From Aliirhizobium wenxiniae (GTDB lineage: Bacteria > Pseudomonadota > Alphaproteobacteria > Rhizobiales > Rhizobiaceae), in contig NZ_JAEUAN010000002.1 of the NCBI RefSeq assembly GCF_019511445.1, positions 124,001 to 188,000 on the forward strand: a DNA stretch of 64,000 nt, in the 5' to 3' direction. The position numbers were made by a program, and so were the translations under genes. Shown here piece after piece: positions 26,205 to 34,701 of the stretch. The notes under the pieces are model-generated. The model did no database searches. It was not told where the DNA came from and was given only the letters and a program-made list of their open reading frames with translations. Each line of letters opens with the position of its first letter. The stretch's first letter is position 1.

Positions 26205-27701
26205 ATGACCGACAACAAGACCGAAACCGCCCTCTCCTCCGACGTCACCGAAGTGCGCGCGCAAAAGCTCGCAAAGCTGCGCGAAACCATCGGCGATGTC
26301 TATCCGGCACATTTCCACCGCACCATGACCAATGCGGAACTGGCTGCGAAATACGAGGCGCTGGAGCCGGACACGGAAACCCAGGACGTCGTAACGGTCG
26401 CCGGCCGCGTCTATTCCTCGCGCAACTCCGGCATGTTCATGGATATCCATGACGCCTCCGGAAAAATCCAGATCTTCTCCCACAAGGATGTCACACCCGA
26501 AGAAGCGCGCAACATGCTGCCGCTGATCGATCTCGGCGACATTATCGGCGTCACCGGCACCGTACGCCGCACCAAGCGCGGCGAACTGTCGATCAACGCG
26601 CGTGAGATCACCATGCTGACCAAGTCGCTTCTGCCGATGCCGGAAAAGTGGAACGGCATCGCCGATGTCGAGATCCGTTATCGCAAGCGCCACCTCGACA
26701 TCATGAGCAACGAAGAATCGAAGCTGCGCTTCCAGCAGCGCTCGAAGATCGTCTCCGGCATCCGCCACTTCATGGAGAGCGAAAACTTCCTCGAAGTCGA
26801 AACTCCGATGCTGCAGACGGTTTATGGCGGCGCTACCGCCGATCCGTTCAAGACCTTCCACAACACGCTGAAGATGGACATGTACCTGCGCATCGCGCCG
26901 GAACTGTTTTTGAAGCGCACGCTGGTCTCGGGCCTGTCCGACAAGGTGTTCGAAATCAACCGCAACTTCCGCAACGAAGGCGTCTCCACCCGGCACAATC
27001 CTGAATTCACCATGATGGAATGCTACTGGGCCTATGCCGATTACGAGGACGTCATGGGCCTCGTCGAACGGCTGTTCGAAACCTTGGCCGTCTCCCTTCA
27101 CGGCACGCCGGATGTGACCTTCGGCGACAAGCAGATCTCCTTCAAGGGTCCGTTCAAGCGCGTGCCGATGCCCGACGCCGTCAAGGAAGCGACCGGCATC
27201 GACTTCCTGGCGATCAAGACGGATGAAGAAGCCCGCGCTGCCGCCAAGGCTGCCGGTTTCGAGGTCGAGAAGGACTGGACCTGGGGCGAATGCCTTGCCT
27301 TCATCTTCGAAGAGAAGGTCGAAGGCACGCTGATCCAGCCGAGCCACGTCACCCACTTCCCGAAGGATATTTCGCCGTTTGCCAAGGAAGTGCCGGGCGA
27401 GCCGCGCCTCGTCGAGCGTTTCGAGACCTATTGCAACGCCTGGGAAGTCGGCAACGCCTTTTCCGAACTGAACGACCCGGAAGAACAGCGCAAGCGCATG
27501 GTCGAGCAGCTGGAACAGGCGCATGCCCGCGGCGAAAAGGATAAGCAGCTGGACGACGAATTCCTCGACGCGATCGACCAGGGCATGCCGCCGGCCGGTG
27601 GCCTCGGCATCGGCGTCGACCGTCTCGTCATGCTCCTGACCAACGCCCCGTCCATCCGCGACGTCATCCTCTTCCCGGCCCGCAAGGCCAAGGCGGACTG
27701 A
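26205..27701 (+). CDS. lysS: Lysyl-tRNA synthetase, class II
   Basis: A 498-residue class II synthetase charging tRNA-Lys. The N-terminal OB-fold anticodon domain contains VTVAGRVYSSRNSGMFMDIH. The catalytic domain has motif 1 in LEVETPMLQTVYGGATADPF, motif 2 in FRNEGVSTRHNPEFTMME and motif 3 in GLGIGVDRLVMLL. The ATG at 26205 has no strong ribosome site and begins 34 bases after the right arm of the palindromic repeat. It may be cotranscribed with gltX. Confidence 0.95.
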   Translation: MTDNKTETALSSDVTEVRAQKLAKLRETIGDVYPAHFHRTMTNAELAAKYEALEPDTETQDVVTVAGRVYSSRNSGMFMDIHDASGKIQIFSHKDVTPEEARNMLPLIDLGDIIGVTGTVRRTKRGELSINAREITMLTKSLLPMPEKWNGIADVEIRYRKRHLDIMSNEESKLRFQQRSKIVSGIRHFMESENFLEVETPMLQTVYGGATADPFKTFHNTLKMDMYLRIAPELFLKRTLVSGLSDKVFEINRNFRNEGVSTRHNPEFTMMECYWAYADYEDVMGLVERLFETLAVSLHGTPDVTFGDKQISFKGPFKRVPMPDAVKEATGIDFLAIKTDEEARAAAKAAGFEVEKDWTWGECLAFIFEEKVEGTLIQPSHVTHFPKDISPFAKEVPGEPRLVERFETYCNAWEVGNAFSELNDPEEQRKRMVEQLEQAHARGEKDKQLDDEFLDAIDQGMPPAGGLGIGVDRLVMLLTNAPSIRDVILFPARKAKAD

Positions 27702-27720
27702 GGAACATTTGGGGCTCTGC

Positions 27721-27899
27721 CCCCTCACTTGCAATTTCTGAAACTTAGCCTTTGGCTAAGATTTCGAAATTGCTTTCTCTCCCACAAGGGGAGAGATACC
27801 GGTGAGGCACGCTCAGCGCCTTACCTCTCCCCTTGTGGGAGAGGTTACAAAATCAAGATCTTAGCCAAAGGCTAAGTCTTAGATTTTGTTGGTGAGGGG
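27721..27899. repeat. Nested palindromic mosaic element C after lysS
   Basis: A 179-bp nested palindrome. Outermost CCCCTCAC (27721-27728) and GTGAGGGG (27892-27899); next CTTAGCCTTTGGCTAAG (27744-27760) and its reverse complement (27860-27876); then CTCTCCCACAAGGGGAGAG (27777-27795) and its complement near 27824-27843; centre GTGAGGC/GCCTTAC. The outer arms also fold alone, closed by AATTTC/GAAATT on the left and AAAATC/GATTTT on the right. The core is shared with elements at 2445 and 25992. Confidence 0.9.
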
Positions 27900-27915
27900 A
27901 TTATCCGCCGCTCGA

Positions 27916-29043
27916 TCAATCCGCCGGCGGAGCGGCATCTACCGCAGGCGCCGCCTGCTGTGCCCTGAACTTCTCCAACCATGCGGCACCGGCTGCATCG
28001 GCAGCGTTCGCACCGGAATGAGCATCAGCCTGAGCGGCTTCAGCCTCTGGCTCCGGCTTGCCCTCACCCTCGGCGGCAGTCCCCGAATGGATCTCGTCGG
28101 CAGCATCCGATTTCGACCAGCCCTTGCCGCCCTCGGCGGTTGTTCTCGGCTCGCGTGCGGGCTCGGCAGGCGCGGATGCGTGGCTGACATCGGCCTTGGC
28201 TTCCGTTTGCGCAGGAGAAGCCTTCTCTTCGCCCTCAGACGCAGCATCATGACCGGCAGCGGGCGCTTCTTCCTTCGCACCGAAAACCATGCCGGTAATC
28301 GAGCTCAGGAAACCGCCGCTCTCAGTCGCGGCAACTTCTTCGGCCTTGCCTTCTTCCTGTTTGCCTTCCGCCTGCTTGCCATGGGCACCTTCGGTTGCCG
28401 GCGCAGCGCCATGACCCGATGCCTTTTCGCCGCCAGCCGGCGCTCCGTGTCCGGATGCCTTCGCCGTCGCCCCGCCCTCCGGCAGCGACGGATCGAAACA
28501 GTCCGCCTTGTCGGTCAGATGCGCGTCGAGATGCTCGATATCTTCCAGCGGCAGATCGACCCGCATGCCGTAGAAATGCCCGTTGGAGCTCGGCGCACCA
28601 TCGAGGTAATAGGCGGAATAATTCTCGGTCTGTGCGCCTGTGGGCATCTTGGATGGGTCGGGGATATAGACGACCTGCGCGGCAATCGCCCGCCCGCGCA
28701 TCTCGGCCGTATCCTTCGGTCCAGCGCTGTCGATCATTGCCACCTGCACAAGACCGGCCTTTTCCTTTTCCTGCACAGCCCGCGCCACGCGTAGGGCCGT
28801 CTTCAGGCGTGCAATGCCGTCACCACCCTGGTCGCTGGTGACGTATTTGCGTATCCAGATGCTGCCGTCACGGCGCATCTTCTGCGTCTGCAAGGTCGTG
28901 CAGGTCAGGCCGTTAATGTCTTTATAGGAAGGGCCGAGAATCTTGTCGGTTCCGATCAGCACCGCCGCCGAACCACTCGCACCACAAAGGACCAATGCAC
29001 CGCTGAGAAGGAAAACGAATTTCTTCGACAGCCGGATCTTCAT
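27916..29043 (-). CDS. Hypothetical membrane-anchored protein with low-complexity tail
   Basis: Not recognised. The 375-residue product starts at ATG 29043 (MKIRLSKKFV) with one N-terminal hydrophobic segment (about 9-30) that could be a signal anchor or signal peptide; LVLCG is a poor lipobox. Residues 31-190 look folded (ILGPSYKDINGLTCTTLQ, IWIRKYVTSDQGGDGIARL, YSAYYLDGAPSSNGHFYGMR, ADCFDPSLPEGG) with a few Cys that could pair in the periplasm. The remaining 185 residues are Ala/Glu/Gly/Lys-rich and probably disordered, with KASGHGA twice. It ends next to mosaic element C and is divergent from sitA. No function is assigned. Confidence 0.7.
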   Translation of the reverse strand: MKIRLSKKFVFLLSGALVLCGASGSAAVLIGTDKILGPSYKDINGLTCTTLQTQKMRRDGSIWIRKYVTSDQGGDGIARLKTALRVARAVQEKEKAGLVQVAMIDSAGPKDTAEMRGRAIAAQVVYIPDPSKMPTGAQTENYSAYYLDGAPSSNGHFYGMRVDLPLEDIEHLDAHLTDKADCFDPSLPEGGATAKASGHGAPAGGEKASGHGAAPATEGAHGKQAEGKQEEGKAEEVAATESGGFLSSITGMVFGAKEEAPAAGHDAASEGEEKASPAQTEAKADVSHASAPAEPAREPRTTAEGGKGWSKSDAADEIHSGTAAEGEGKPEPEAEAAQADAHSGANAADAAGAAWLEKFRAQQAAPAVDAAPPAD

Positions 29044-29180
29044 TTGCCAACACCCGGCATATCTAACTCCAGTCACGCAATACAAGTCATGGAACAATAA
29101 GAGCATATTCGCCCAATCTTATTGAAGAAGCTTTAAGCGGATTTGTCAGGCCACCGTTCCAAAGCGGGACTCCGATCTTA

Positions 29181-29250
29181 TTGCGAATGATTTGCAATAG
29201 CATTGACAGGCGGATTTTTGCCGCTAAGTTAAGTTGCGAATGATTTGCAA
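29181..29250 (+). promoter_or_regulatory. sit promoter flanked by two Fur/Mur-like boxes
   Basis: The 17-bp sequence TTGCGAATGATTTGCAA occurs twice, unchanged, at 29181-29197 and 29234-29250. Between them are TTGACA (29203-29208) and TAAGTT (29225-29230, 16-base spacer), so the second box covers the transcription start. The box resembles sites of the Fur-family manganese regulator Mur of rhizobia, which controls sitABCD. Confidence 0.85.
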
Positions 29251-29269
29251 CAGCAACAACGGATCACGA

Positions 29270-30169
29270 ATGTCGTTTTTGAAAATTGCATGCCTCGGCA
29301 CCGGCCTCCTCGCCGGCCTGATCTCCTTGCCCTTTTCCGTCTCCGCTGAGGAAAAGCCCAAGGTCGTCACCACTTTCACCATCATCGCCGACATGGCGAA
29401 AAATGTCGCCGGCGATGCAGCTGACGTTGAAAGCATCACCAAGCCAGGCGCCGAAATCCACAATTACCAGCCGACACCGCGTGATCTGCTGCGCGCCCGT
29501 GACGCAGACCTGGTCCTGCGCAACGGCCTCAATCTCGAACTCTGGTTCGAACGCTTCCTCAAAAATCTTGGCGACGTGAAGAACGTCACCGTGTCTGATG
29601 GCGTAACCCCCATGGCGATCGCCGGCGGTGCCTATCAGGGCAAGCCTAATCCTCACGCCTGGATGTCGCCCGAAAACGCCATCATCTATGTCGAAAACAT
29701 TCGCAAAGGTCTGACCGAAGTCGATCCGGCCAATGCCGAAACCTATGCCGCCAACGCCAAGGCCTACACCGACAAGATCAAGGCCCTTGTCCAGCCGATC
29801 CGCGACGAACTGGCGAAACTGCCGGAAAGCCACCGCTGGCTGGTTACGAGCGAAGGTGCCTTCTCCTATCTCGCCCGTGATTTCGGCCTGAAGGAACTCT
29901 ATCTCTGGCCGGTCAATGCCGACAGCCAGGGCACGCCCCAGCAGGTACGCGCCGTCATCGATGCCATGCGCGAGCATGACGTGAAGGTGATCTTCTCCGA
30001 AAGTACCGTCTCCGACAAGCCGGCCAGGCAGGTCGCCTCCGAAACCGGCGCCGCTTACGGTGGCATGCTCTATGTCGACTCGCTGAGCGAGACGGACGGC
30101 CCTGTACCGACCTATCTCGACCTGCTACGCGTCACATCGGAAACCGTCGCGAAAGGTCTGGCGCAATGA
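29270..30169 (+). CDS. sitA: Mn2+/metal ABC transporter periplasmic binding protein
   Basis: A 299-residue protein with a signal peptide ([20 protein letters not shown] ending at SVSA) and the cluster A-I metal-binding fold. Expected ligands are visible: His in [11 protein letters not shown], His in [11 protein letters not shown], Glu near [15 protein letters not shown] and Asp in [16 protein letters not shown]. There is no His-rich loop of the ZnuA type, favouring manganese or iron. The start at ATG 29270 was chosen because the second regulatory box covers any earlier start. First gene of sitABCD; its stop overlaps sitB by four bases. Confidence 0.92.
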   Translation: MSFLKIACLGTGLLAGLISLPFSVSAEEKPKVVTTFTIIADMAKNVAGDAADVESITKPGAEIHNYQPTPRDLLRARDADLVLRNGLNLELWFERFLKNLGDVKNVTVSDGVTPMAIAGGAYQGKPNPHAWMSPENAIIYVENIRKGLTEVDPANAETYAANAKAYTDKIKALVQPIRDELAKLPESHRWLVTSEGAFSYLARDFGLKELYLWPVNADSQGTPQQVRAVIDAMREHDVKVIFSESTVSDKPARQVASETGAAYGGMLYVDSLSETDGPVPTYLDLLRVTSETVAKGLAQ

Positions 30170-31077
30170 TGATGGGCAAAACGAAGCCGACCACGGTCGG
30201 CCTCAAGCTCGACAATGTCAGCGTCGCCTACCGCAATGGTCATACGGCGCTCAAACATGCCAGTTTCGAAGTGCCGAAGGGTACGATTACAGCACTTGTC
30301 GGCGTCAATGGCGCCGGCAAGTCTACGCTTTTCAAGGCCATCATGGGCTTTGTCACGCTCACCGAAGGTTCGGTCCAGATCCTCGGAATGCCCGCCCGCG
30401 AGGCCTTGAAGAAAAACCTCGTCGCCTATGTGCCGCAATCCGAAGAGGTCGACTGGAACTTCCCTGTCCTCGTGGAAGACGTGGTAATGATGGGCCGTTA
30501 CGGCCACATGAACTTCCTCCGTATCCCGTCGCGCCGCGACCATGAGATGGTCACCGAAGCGCTGAAGCGGGTCAACATGCTGGAATACCGCAAACGCCAG
30601 ATCGGCGAGCTTTCCGGCGGCCAGCGGAAGCGTGTCTTTCTCGCCCGCGCGCTCGCCCAGGAAGGTCAAGTCATCCTTCTCGACGAGCCCTTCACCGGCG
30701 TCGACGTGACAACCGAAGAACAGATTATCGCGTTGTTGAAGGCGCTGCGCGACGAAGGCCGCGTCATGCTGGTCTCAACCCACAATCTCGGCAGCGTTCC
30801 GGATTTCTGCGACCGCACCGTCTTCGTCAAAGGCACCGTGATCGCCTATGGCAAGACGGCGGATACGTTCAACGAAGCCAATCTGGAAAAGGCCTTCGGC
30901 GGCGTGCTGCGCCACTTCATCCTCGGCGGTTCCGACCTACATGACGACGAGGACCCTCGCCACGTCAAGGTCATCACCGACGACGAACGCCCCTTCGTCA
31001 CCTATGGAAACGGCACCCAGAAACCCAAGGTGAGAAGAAAGAAGAAGGATGGCGTAAATGCTCCAGACGCTTCTTGA
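30166..31077 (+). CDS. sitB: Mn2+/metal ABC transporter ATP-binding protein
   Basis: The 303-residue ATPase has Walker [10 protein letters not shown], the signature [15 protein letters not shown] and Walker [13 protein letters not shown], with STHNLGSV as H-loop region. The C-terminal extension ([28 protein letters not shown]) is charged and common in SitB proteins. It overlaps sitA by 4 bp (ATGA) and sitC by 20 bp, so the operon is translationally coupled. It powers manganese import with SitC and SitD. Confidence 0.94.
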   Translation: MMMGKTKPTTVGLKLDNVSVAYRNGHTALKHASFEVPKGTITALVGVNGAGKSTLFKAIMGFVTLTEGSVQILGMPAREALKKNLVAYVPQSEEVDWNFPVLVEDVVMMGRYGHMNFLRIPSRRDHEMVTEALKRVNMLEYRKRQIGELSGGQRKRVFLARALAQEGQVILLDEPFTGVDVTTEEQIIALLKALRDEGRVMLVSTHNLGSVPDFCDRTVFVKGTVIAYGKTADTFNEANLEKAFGGVLRHFILGGSDLHDDEDPRHVKVITDDERPFVTYGNGTQKPKVRRKKKDGVNAPDAS

Positions 31078-31933
31078 ACCCTTCACCTACGGCTACATGC
31101 TGAATGCCATCTGGGTTTCGGCCCTGGTCGGCGGCGTCTGCGGCTTTCTTTCCGCCTACCTGATGCTGAAAGGCTGGTCGCTGATCGGCGATGCGCTCTC
31201 GCACTCGATCGTCCCGGGCGTCGCCGGCGCCTATATGCTCGGCCTGCCGTTCTCGATCGGCGCCTTCATGTCCGGCGGCCTTGCAGCGCTCACCATGCTG
31301 TTCCTCAACCAGCGCACACGATTGAAGGAAGACGCCATCATCGGCCTGATCTTCACCTCCTTCTTCGGGCTTGGCCTGTTCATGGTGTCGCTCTCGCCAA
31401 CCTCGGTCGATATCCAGACCATCGTCATGGGCAATGTTCTGGCCATCTCGCCAGGAGATACGCTGCAGCTCGTCATCATCGGCACCGTCAGCCTCATCAT
31501 CCTGACCTTGAAGTGGAAGGACCTGATGGTCGCCTTCTTCGATGAAAATCATGCCCGCACGATCGGCCTGAAGCCCGATGCGCTGAAAGTGATGTTCTTC
31601 GCCCTGCTCGCCGCCTCCACCGTCGCAGCCATGCAGACGGTCGGCGCCTTTCTGGTCATCGCCATGGTCGTGACACCGGGTGCGACCGCCTACCTGCTCA
31701 CCGACCGCTTCCAGCGTGTCATTCTGCTGGCACTGGGCATCGGTGCTGCGACGAGCTTCCTCGGCGCCTATCTCTCCTACTTCCTTGATGGCGCAACCGG
31801 CGGCATCATCGTCGTGTTGCAGACGGCCATCTTCCTCGTCGCTTTCGTTTTCGCTCCCAAGCACGGCATGCTCGCCGCCCGCCGTCGGGTAAAGGCATCG
31901 TTGGAGGAAGCAACCCCGGAGAGGGCATCATGA
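31058..31933 (+). CDS. sitC: Mn2+/metal ABC transporter permease
   Basis: A 291-residue ABC-3 family permease with about eight helices. Marks are [24 protein letters not shown] (in parts), [43 protein letters not shown] and [21 protein letters not shown]. It is closely similar in layout to SitD next to it; the two are expected to form a heterodimeric channel. It overlaps sitB by 20 bases and sitD by four bases. Confidence 0.94.
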   Translation: MLQTLLEPFTYGYMLNAIWVSALVGGVCGFLSAYLMLKGWSLIGDALSHSIVPGVAGAYMLGLPFSIGAFMSGGLAALTMLFLNQRTRLKEDAIIGLIFTSFFGLGLFMVSLSPTSVDIQTIVMGNVLAISPGDTLQLVIIGTVSLIILTLKWKDLMVAFFDENHARTIGLKPDALKVMFFALLAASTVAAMQTVGAFLVIAMVVTPGATAYLLTDRFQRVILLALGIGAATSFLGAYLSYFLDGATGGIIVVLQTAIFLVAFVFAPKHGMLAARRRVKASLEEATPERAS

Positions 31934-32763
31934 GCGACCTGATCGAACTCCTCCTCTTCCCCTTCCAGATCGACTTCATGCGGACCGCATTTGCGGTGAC
32001 GCTGCTGATCGCCCTGCCGATGGCGATCCTCTCCTGTTTCCTCATCCTCAAGGGCTGGTCGCTGATGGGCGACGCCGTCTCGCACGCCGTCCTGCCGGGC
32101 ATCGTCATCGCCTACATTTTGGCTATTCCGCTCTCGATTGGCGCCTTCACCGCTGGCATGGTCTGCGCGCTTGCCACCGGCTTCCTCAAGGAAAACAGCC
32201 GCATCAAGGAAGATACGGTGCTCGGCATCGTCTTCTCCGGCATGTTCGGCCTTGGCCTCGTGCTCTATGTCAACGTCCAGGCCGATGTGCATCTCGACCA
32301 TATCCTGTTCGGCGACATGCTCGGCATCCTGCCGCAAGACCTGATCGAGACGACGGTGATTGCCATTGCCGCCACCATCTTCCTCGTCATCTTCCGCAAG
32401 GACCTGCTCGTCCACGCCTTCGATGAACAGCATGCCAAGGCAATCGGCCTGCCCACCCGCCTGCTGCATTATGGCCTGCTCGCAGTCCTGTCGCTGACGG
32501 TCGTCGGGGCGTTGAAGGCGATCGGCATCATTCTTTCGGTGGCTCTCCTGATCGCCCCCGGCGCCATCGCTTTCCTGCTGACCCGCCGTTTCACCGCCAT
32601 GCTTCTGACAGCGGTTGCAGTGGCACTCGGCTGCTCCCTCGGCGGCATCTATCTGAGCTTCTTCCTCGATAGCGCCCCCGCCCCCACCATCGTGCTTCTG
32701 ATGACGATAACCTTCATCGTCACCTTCATTCGCACCATGCTCGCCTCCCGCGCCGCGGCCTGA
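31930..32763 (+). CDS. sitD: Mn2+/metal ABC transporter permease
   Basis: The 277-residue second permease carries the same ABC-3 signatures as SitC: LKGWSLMGDAVSHAVLPG, ENSRIKEDTVLGIVFSGMFGLG, DEQHAKAIGLPTRLLHYG and ALLIAPGAIAFLLTRRF. It overlaps sitC by ATGA. It ends only 61 bp before the MarR gene with no hairpin terminator visible, so some read-through is possible. Confidence 0.94.
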   Translation: MSDLIELLLFPFQIDFMRTAFAVTLLIALPMAILSCFLILKGWSLMGDAVSHAVLPGIVIAYILAIPLSIGAFTAGMVCALATGFLKENSRIKEDTVLGIVFSGMFGLGLVLYVNVQADVHLDHILFGDMLGILPQDLIETTVIAIAATIFLVIFRKDLLVHAFDEQHAKAIGLPTRLLHYGLLAVLSLTVVGALKAIGIILSVALLIAPGAIAFLLTRRFTAMLLTAVAVALGCSLGGIYLSFFLDSAPAPTIVLLMTITFIVTFIRTMLASRAAA

Positions 32764-32770
32764 TCAGGTC

Positions 32771-32818
32771 GCGGGCATATACCCGCTTGCGTAACGGCGG
32801 ATCCGGGTATATACACGC
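32771..32818. promoter_or_regulatory. Two MarR-type boxes before marR gene
   Basis: GCGGGCATATACCCGC (32771-32786) and CCGGGTATATACACGC (32803-32818) are variants of one 16-bp palindrome, 32 bp centre to centre. The second ends six bases before the ATG, leaving no room for a ribosome site. Two more copies follow the marR gene. Confidence 0.8.
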
Positions 32819-32824
32819 ATCAAG

Positions 32825-33226
32825 ATGTCGAACGATACATGTCACTGCATCCTGTTGCGCAAGGCAACCCGCAAGGTCTCGTCCTATTATGACGAGGCGC
32901 TGGCGCCGCTCGGCGTCAATATCGGCCAGTTCAGCCTGCTGAGAAACATCCGCAGGATGGAGCCGGTGTCGCTGACCGATCTGGCGCATAAGGTCGAATT
33001 GGATCGCTCGACCGTCGGCCGCAATGCCAAGGTGCTGGAACGGATGGGCCTGATCGCCATCGGCCACGGCGAGGATCAGCGTGAGGCCGTTCTGACGATA
33101 ACGCCGAAAGGCCGGGAAATACTGGAAAAGGGCGCGCCCCTCTGGGATGGCGTGCAGGACGATATAGAGGCTCGCCTCGGACACGAAAAAGCTCGGCAGT
33201 TGCAGGACCTGCTCGCAGAACTGTGA
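32825..33226 (+). CDS. MarR family transcriptional regulator
   Basis: A 133-residue winged-helix regulator: LRKATRKVSSYYDEALAPLG dimer helix, GQFSLLRNIRRMEPVSLTDLAHKVELDRSTVGRNAKVLERMGLI as recognition region (named here by its pieces VSLTDLAHKV and DRSTVGRNAKVLE) and the wing GHGEDQREAVLTITPKG. A Cys pair (CHC, residues 6-8) near the N-terminus could be redox- or metal-active. The ATG follows operator box 2 by six bases, so the mRNA may be leaderless. Boxes on both sides suggest that it controls itself and the MFS gene. Confidence 0.9.
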   Translation: MSNDTCHCILLRKATRKVSSYYDEALAPLGVNIGQFSLLRNIRRMEPVSLTDLAHKVELDRSTVGRNAKVLERMGLIAIGHGEDQREAVLTITPKGREILEKGAPLWDGVQDDIEARLGHEKARQLQDLLAEL

Positions 33227-33240
33227 TTTTTGAACACGAT

Positions 33241-33276
33241 ACGGGTATCTACCCGCTAATGCGGGCGCATACCCAC
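33241..33276. promoter_or_regulatory. Two MarR-type boxes before MFS gene
   Basis: ACGGGTATCTACCCGC (33241-33256) and GCGGGCGCATACCCAC (33261-33276) match the boxes before marR and are 20 bp apart, placing them on one helix face. They lie 43-78 bases before the MFS start. Confidence 0.8.
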
Positions 33277-33318
33277 AAAAAGCAGCCGCAACCCGGCGGC
33301 AAACGAAGGGAACCACGG

Positions 33319-34614
33319 ATGATATCGACAGGCGTTGCCGGCTGGATGGCGGCAAGAAAACTCCACTATGGATGGGTCGTTGCAGCCACCACCTTCCTGA
33401 CCATGCTGGCGACCGCCGGCGCCATGGGTTCGGCCGGCGTGATGATCCAGCCGCTGCACCAGGAATTCGGCTGGGATATCGCCGATATCTCCACCGCCAT
33501 GGCCGTTCGCCTCGTACTTTTCGGCCTGCTCGGGCCTTTCGCCGCCGCCTTCATGAACCATTTCGGCGTTCGTCAGGTCGTCTCGACGGCGCTGGGCATG
33601 ATCATCTTCGGCATCGTCGCCTCCTTCTTCATGACTGAAGTCTGGCAATTGCTGCTGCTCTGGGGCGTCGTCATTGGTGTCGGCACCGGCATGACGGCTC
33701 TGGTGCTTGGCGCAACCGTCGCCAGCCGCTGGTTCTCAAAACGCCGCGGCCTCGTCGTCGGCCTGATGACAGCAAGCAACGCCACCGGCCAGCTCGTTTT
33801 CCTGCCCATTCTCGCAGCCCTGACGGAAGCCTATGGATGGCGCACGGCCCTCACGCTGACCGTCGCCGTCCTTGCCACGACCTTTGTGCTCGTCCTGCTG
33901 CTGATGCGTGACCACCCGGCCGATGTCGGCCTGCCCGCCTATGGCGAAACCGCCGTCAACAAGGCTCCAAAACAGGATCACAAGCTTCTCGCCACGCTCC
34001 TGTCCCCGCTCGTCACCCTGAAAAGCGTTTCCGGTAATCCGGTCTTCTGGGTTCTGTTCGGCACCTTCTTCGTCTGCGGCCTGTCCACCAATGGCCTCAT
34101 CCAGACGCACTGGATCTCGATCTGCGGCGATTTCGGCATGGCGGCAGTCACCGCCGCCGGCACGCTTGCCGTCATCGGCATCTTCGATTTCATCGGCACG
34201 ATCTTCGCCGGCTGGCTCTCAGACCGTTACGACAACCGGATCCTGCTTTTCTGGTTCTACGGCTTGCGCGGCCTGTCGCTGATCTACCTGTCCATGTCAG
34301 GTTTCAGCACGCTCGAACTCTCCGTCTTCGCGATATTCTACGGCCTCGACTGGGTGGCAACAGTACCGCCGACGGTCAAGCTTGCGGCGGAAAACTTTGG
34401 TCGCGAAAAAGCCGGTCTCGTCTTCGGCTGGGTCTTCACCGGGCATCAACTCGGGGCAGCAACCGCAGCCTTCGGCGCCGGCTGGTTCAAGAGCGACTAC
34501 GATACCTACATGCCCGCCCTGCAGATCGCAGGCGTCATGTGCATGCTCGCCGCAGTCTCGGTCATGCTGCTCAGGAAGCCGGGAAAGCCGGCGCTTGCAA
34601 CACAGGCGGCTTGA
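33319..34614 (+). CDS. MFS transporter (MCT/OFA-like 12-helix type)
   Basis: A 431-residue inner membrane protein with 12 predicted helices. It begins KLHYGWVVAATTFLTMLATA, a signature of the monocarboxylate/oxalate-formate antiporter-like MFS group. Other parts are SRWFSKRRGLVVGLMTASNA and a C-half with DFIGTIFAGWLSDRYDNRI. ATG 33319 follows GAAGGGAACC. It is regulated in all likelihood by the MarR protein through boxes 33241-33276. A role in export of, or resistance to, an organic acid or aromatic compound is possible; the substrate is not known. Confidence 0.88.
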   Translation: MISTGVAGWMAARKLHYGWVVAATTFLTMLATAGAMGSAGVMIQPLHQEFGWDIADISTAMAVRLVLFGLLGPFAAAFMNHFGVRQVVSTALGMIIFGIVASFFMTEVWQLLLLWGVVIGVGTGMTALVLGATVASRWFSKRRGLVVGLMTASNATGQLVFLPILAALTEAYGWRTALTLTVAVLATTFVLVLLLMRDHPADVGLPAYGETAVNKAPKQDHKLLATLLSPLVTLKSVSGNPVFWVLFGTFFVCGLSTNGLIQTHWISICGDFGMAAVTAAGTLAVIGIFDFIGTIFAGWLSDRYDNRILLFWFYGLRGLSLIYLSMSGFSTLELSVFAIFYGLDWVATVPPTVKLAAENFGREKAGLVFGWVFTGHQLGAATAAFGAGWFKSDYDTYMPALQIAGVMCMLAAVSVMLLRKPGKPALATQAA

Positions 34615-34637
34615 GATATCTCCGTCCTGAAACCACG

Positions 34638-34663
34638 AAAGGCCCGACAATCGCCGGGCCTTT
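34638..34663 (+). terminator. Terminator after MFS gene
   Basis: AAAGGCCCG (34638-34646) pairs with CGGGCCTTT (34655-34663), 24 bases past the stop. Confidence 0.85.
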
Positions 34664-34701
34664 CTGATGAACGTGATCCGCTCAGGGAAGCGGTGAAGAC
34701 G

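Noticed and set aside
26190..27734. Long minus-strand open frame over lysS
   Set aside because: Exact antisense of a complete lysyl-tRNA synthetase; no ribosome site and no family features.
25992..27899. CRISPR array or transposon ends
   Set aside because: The repeats are few, inverted and nested, with no regular spacers and no transposase or cas gene nearby.
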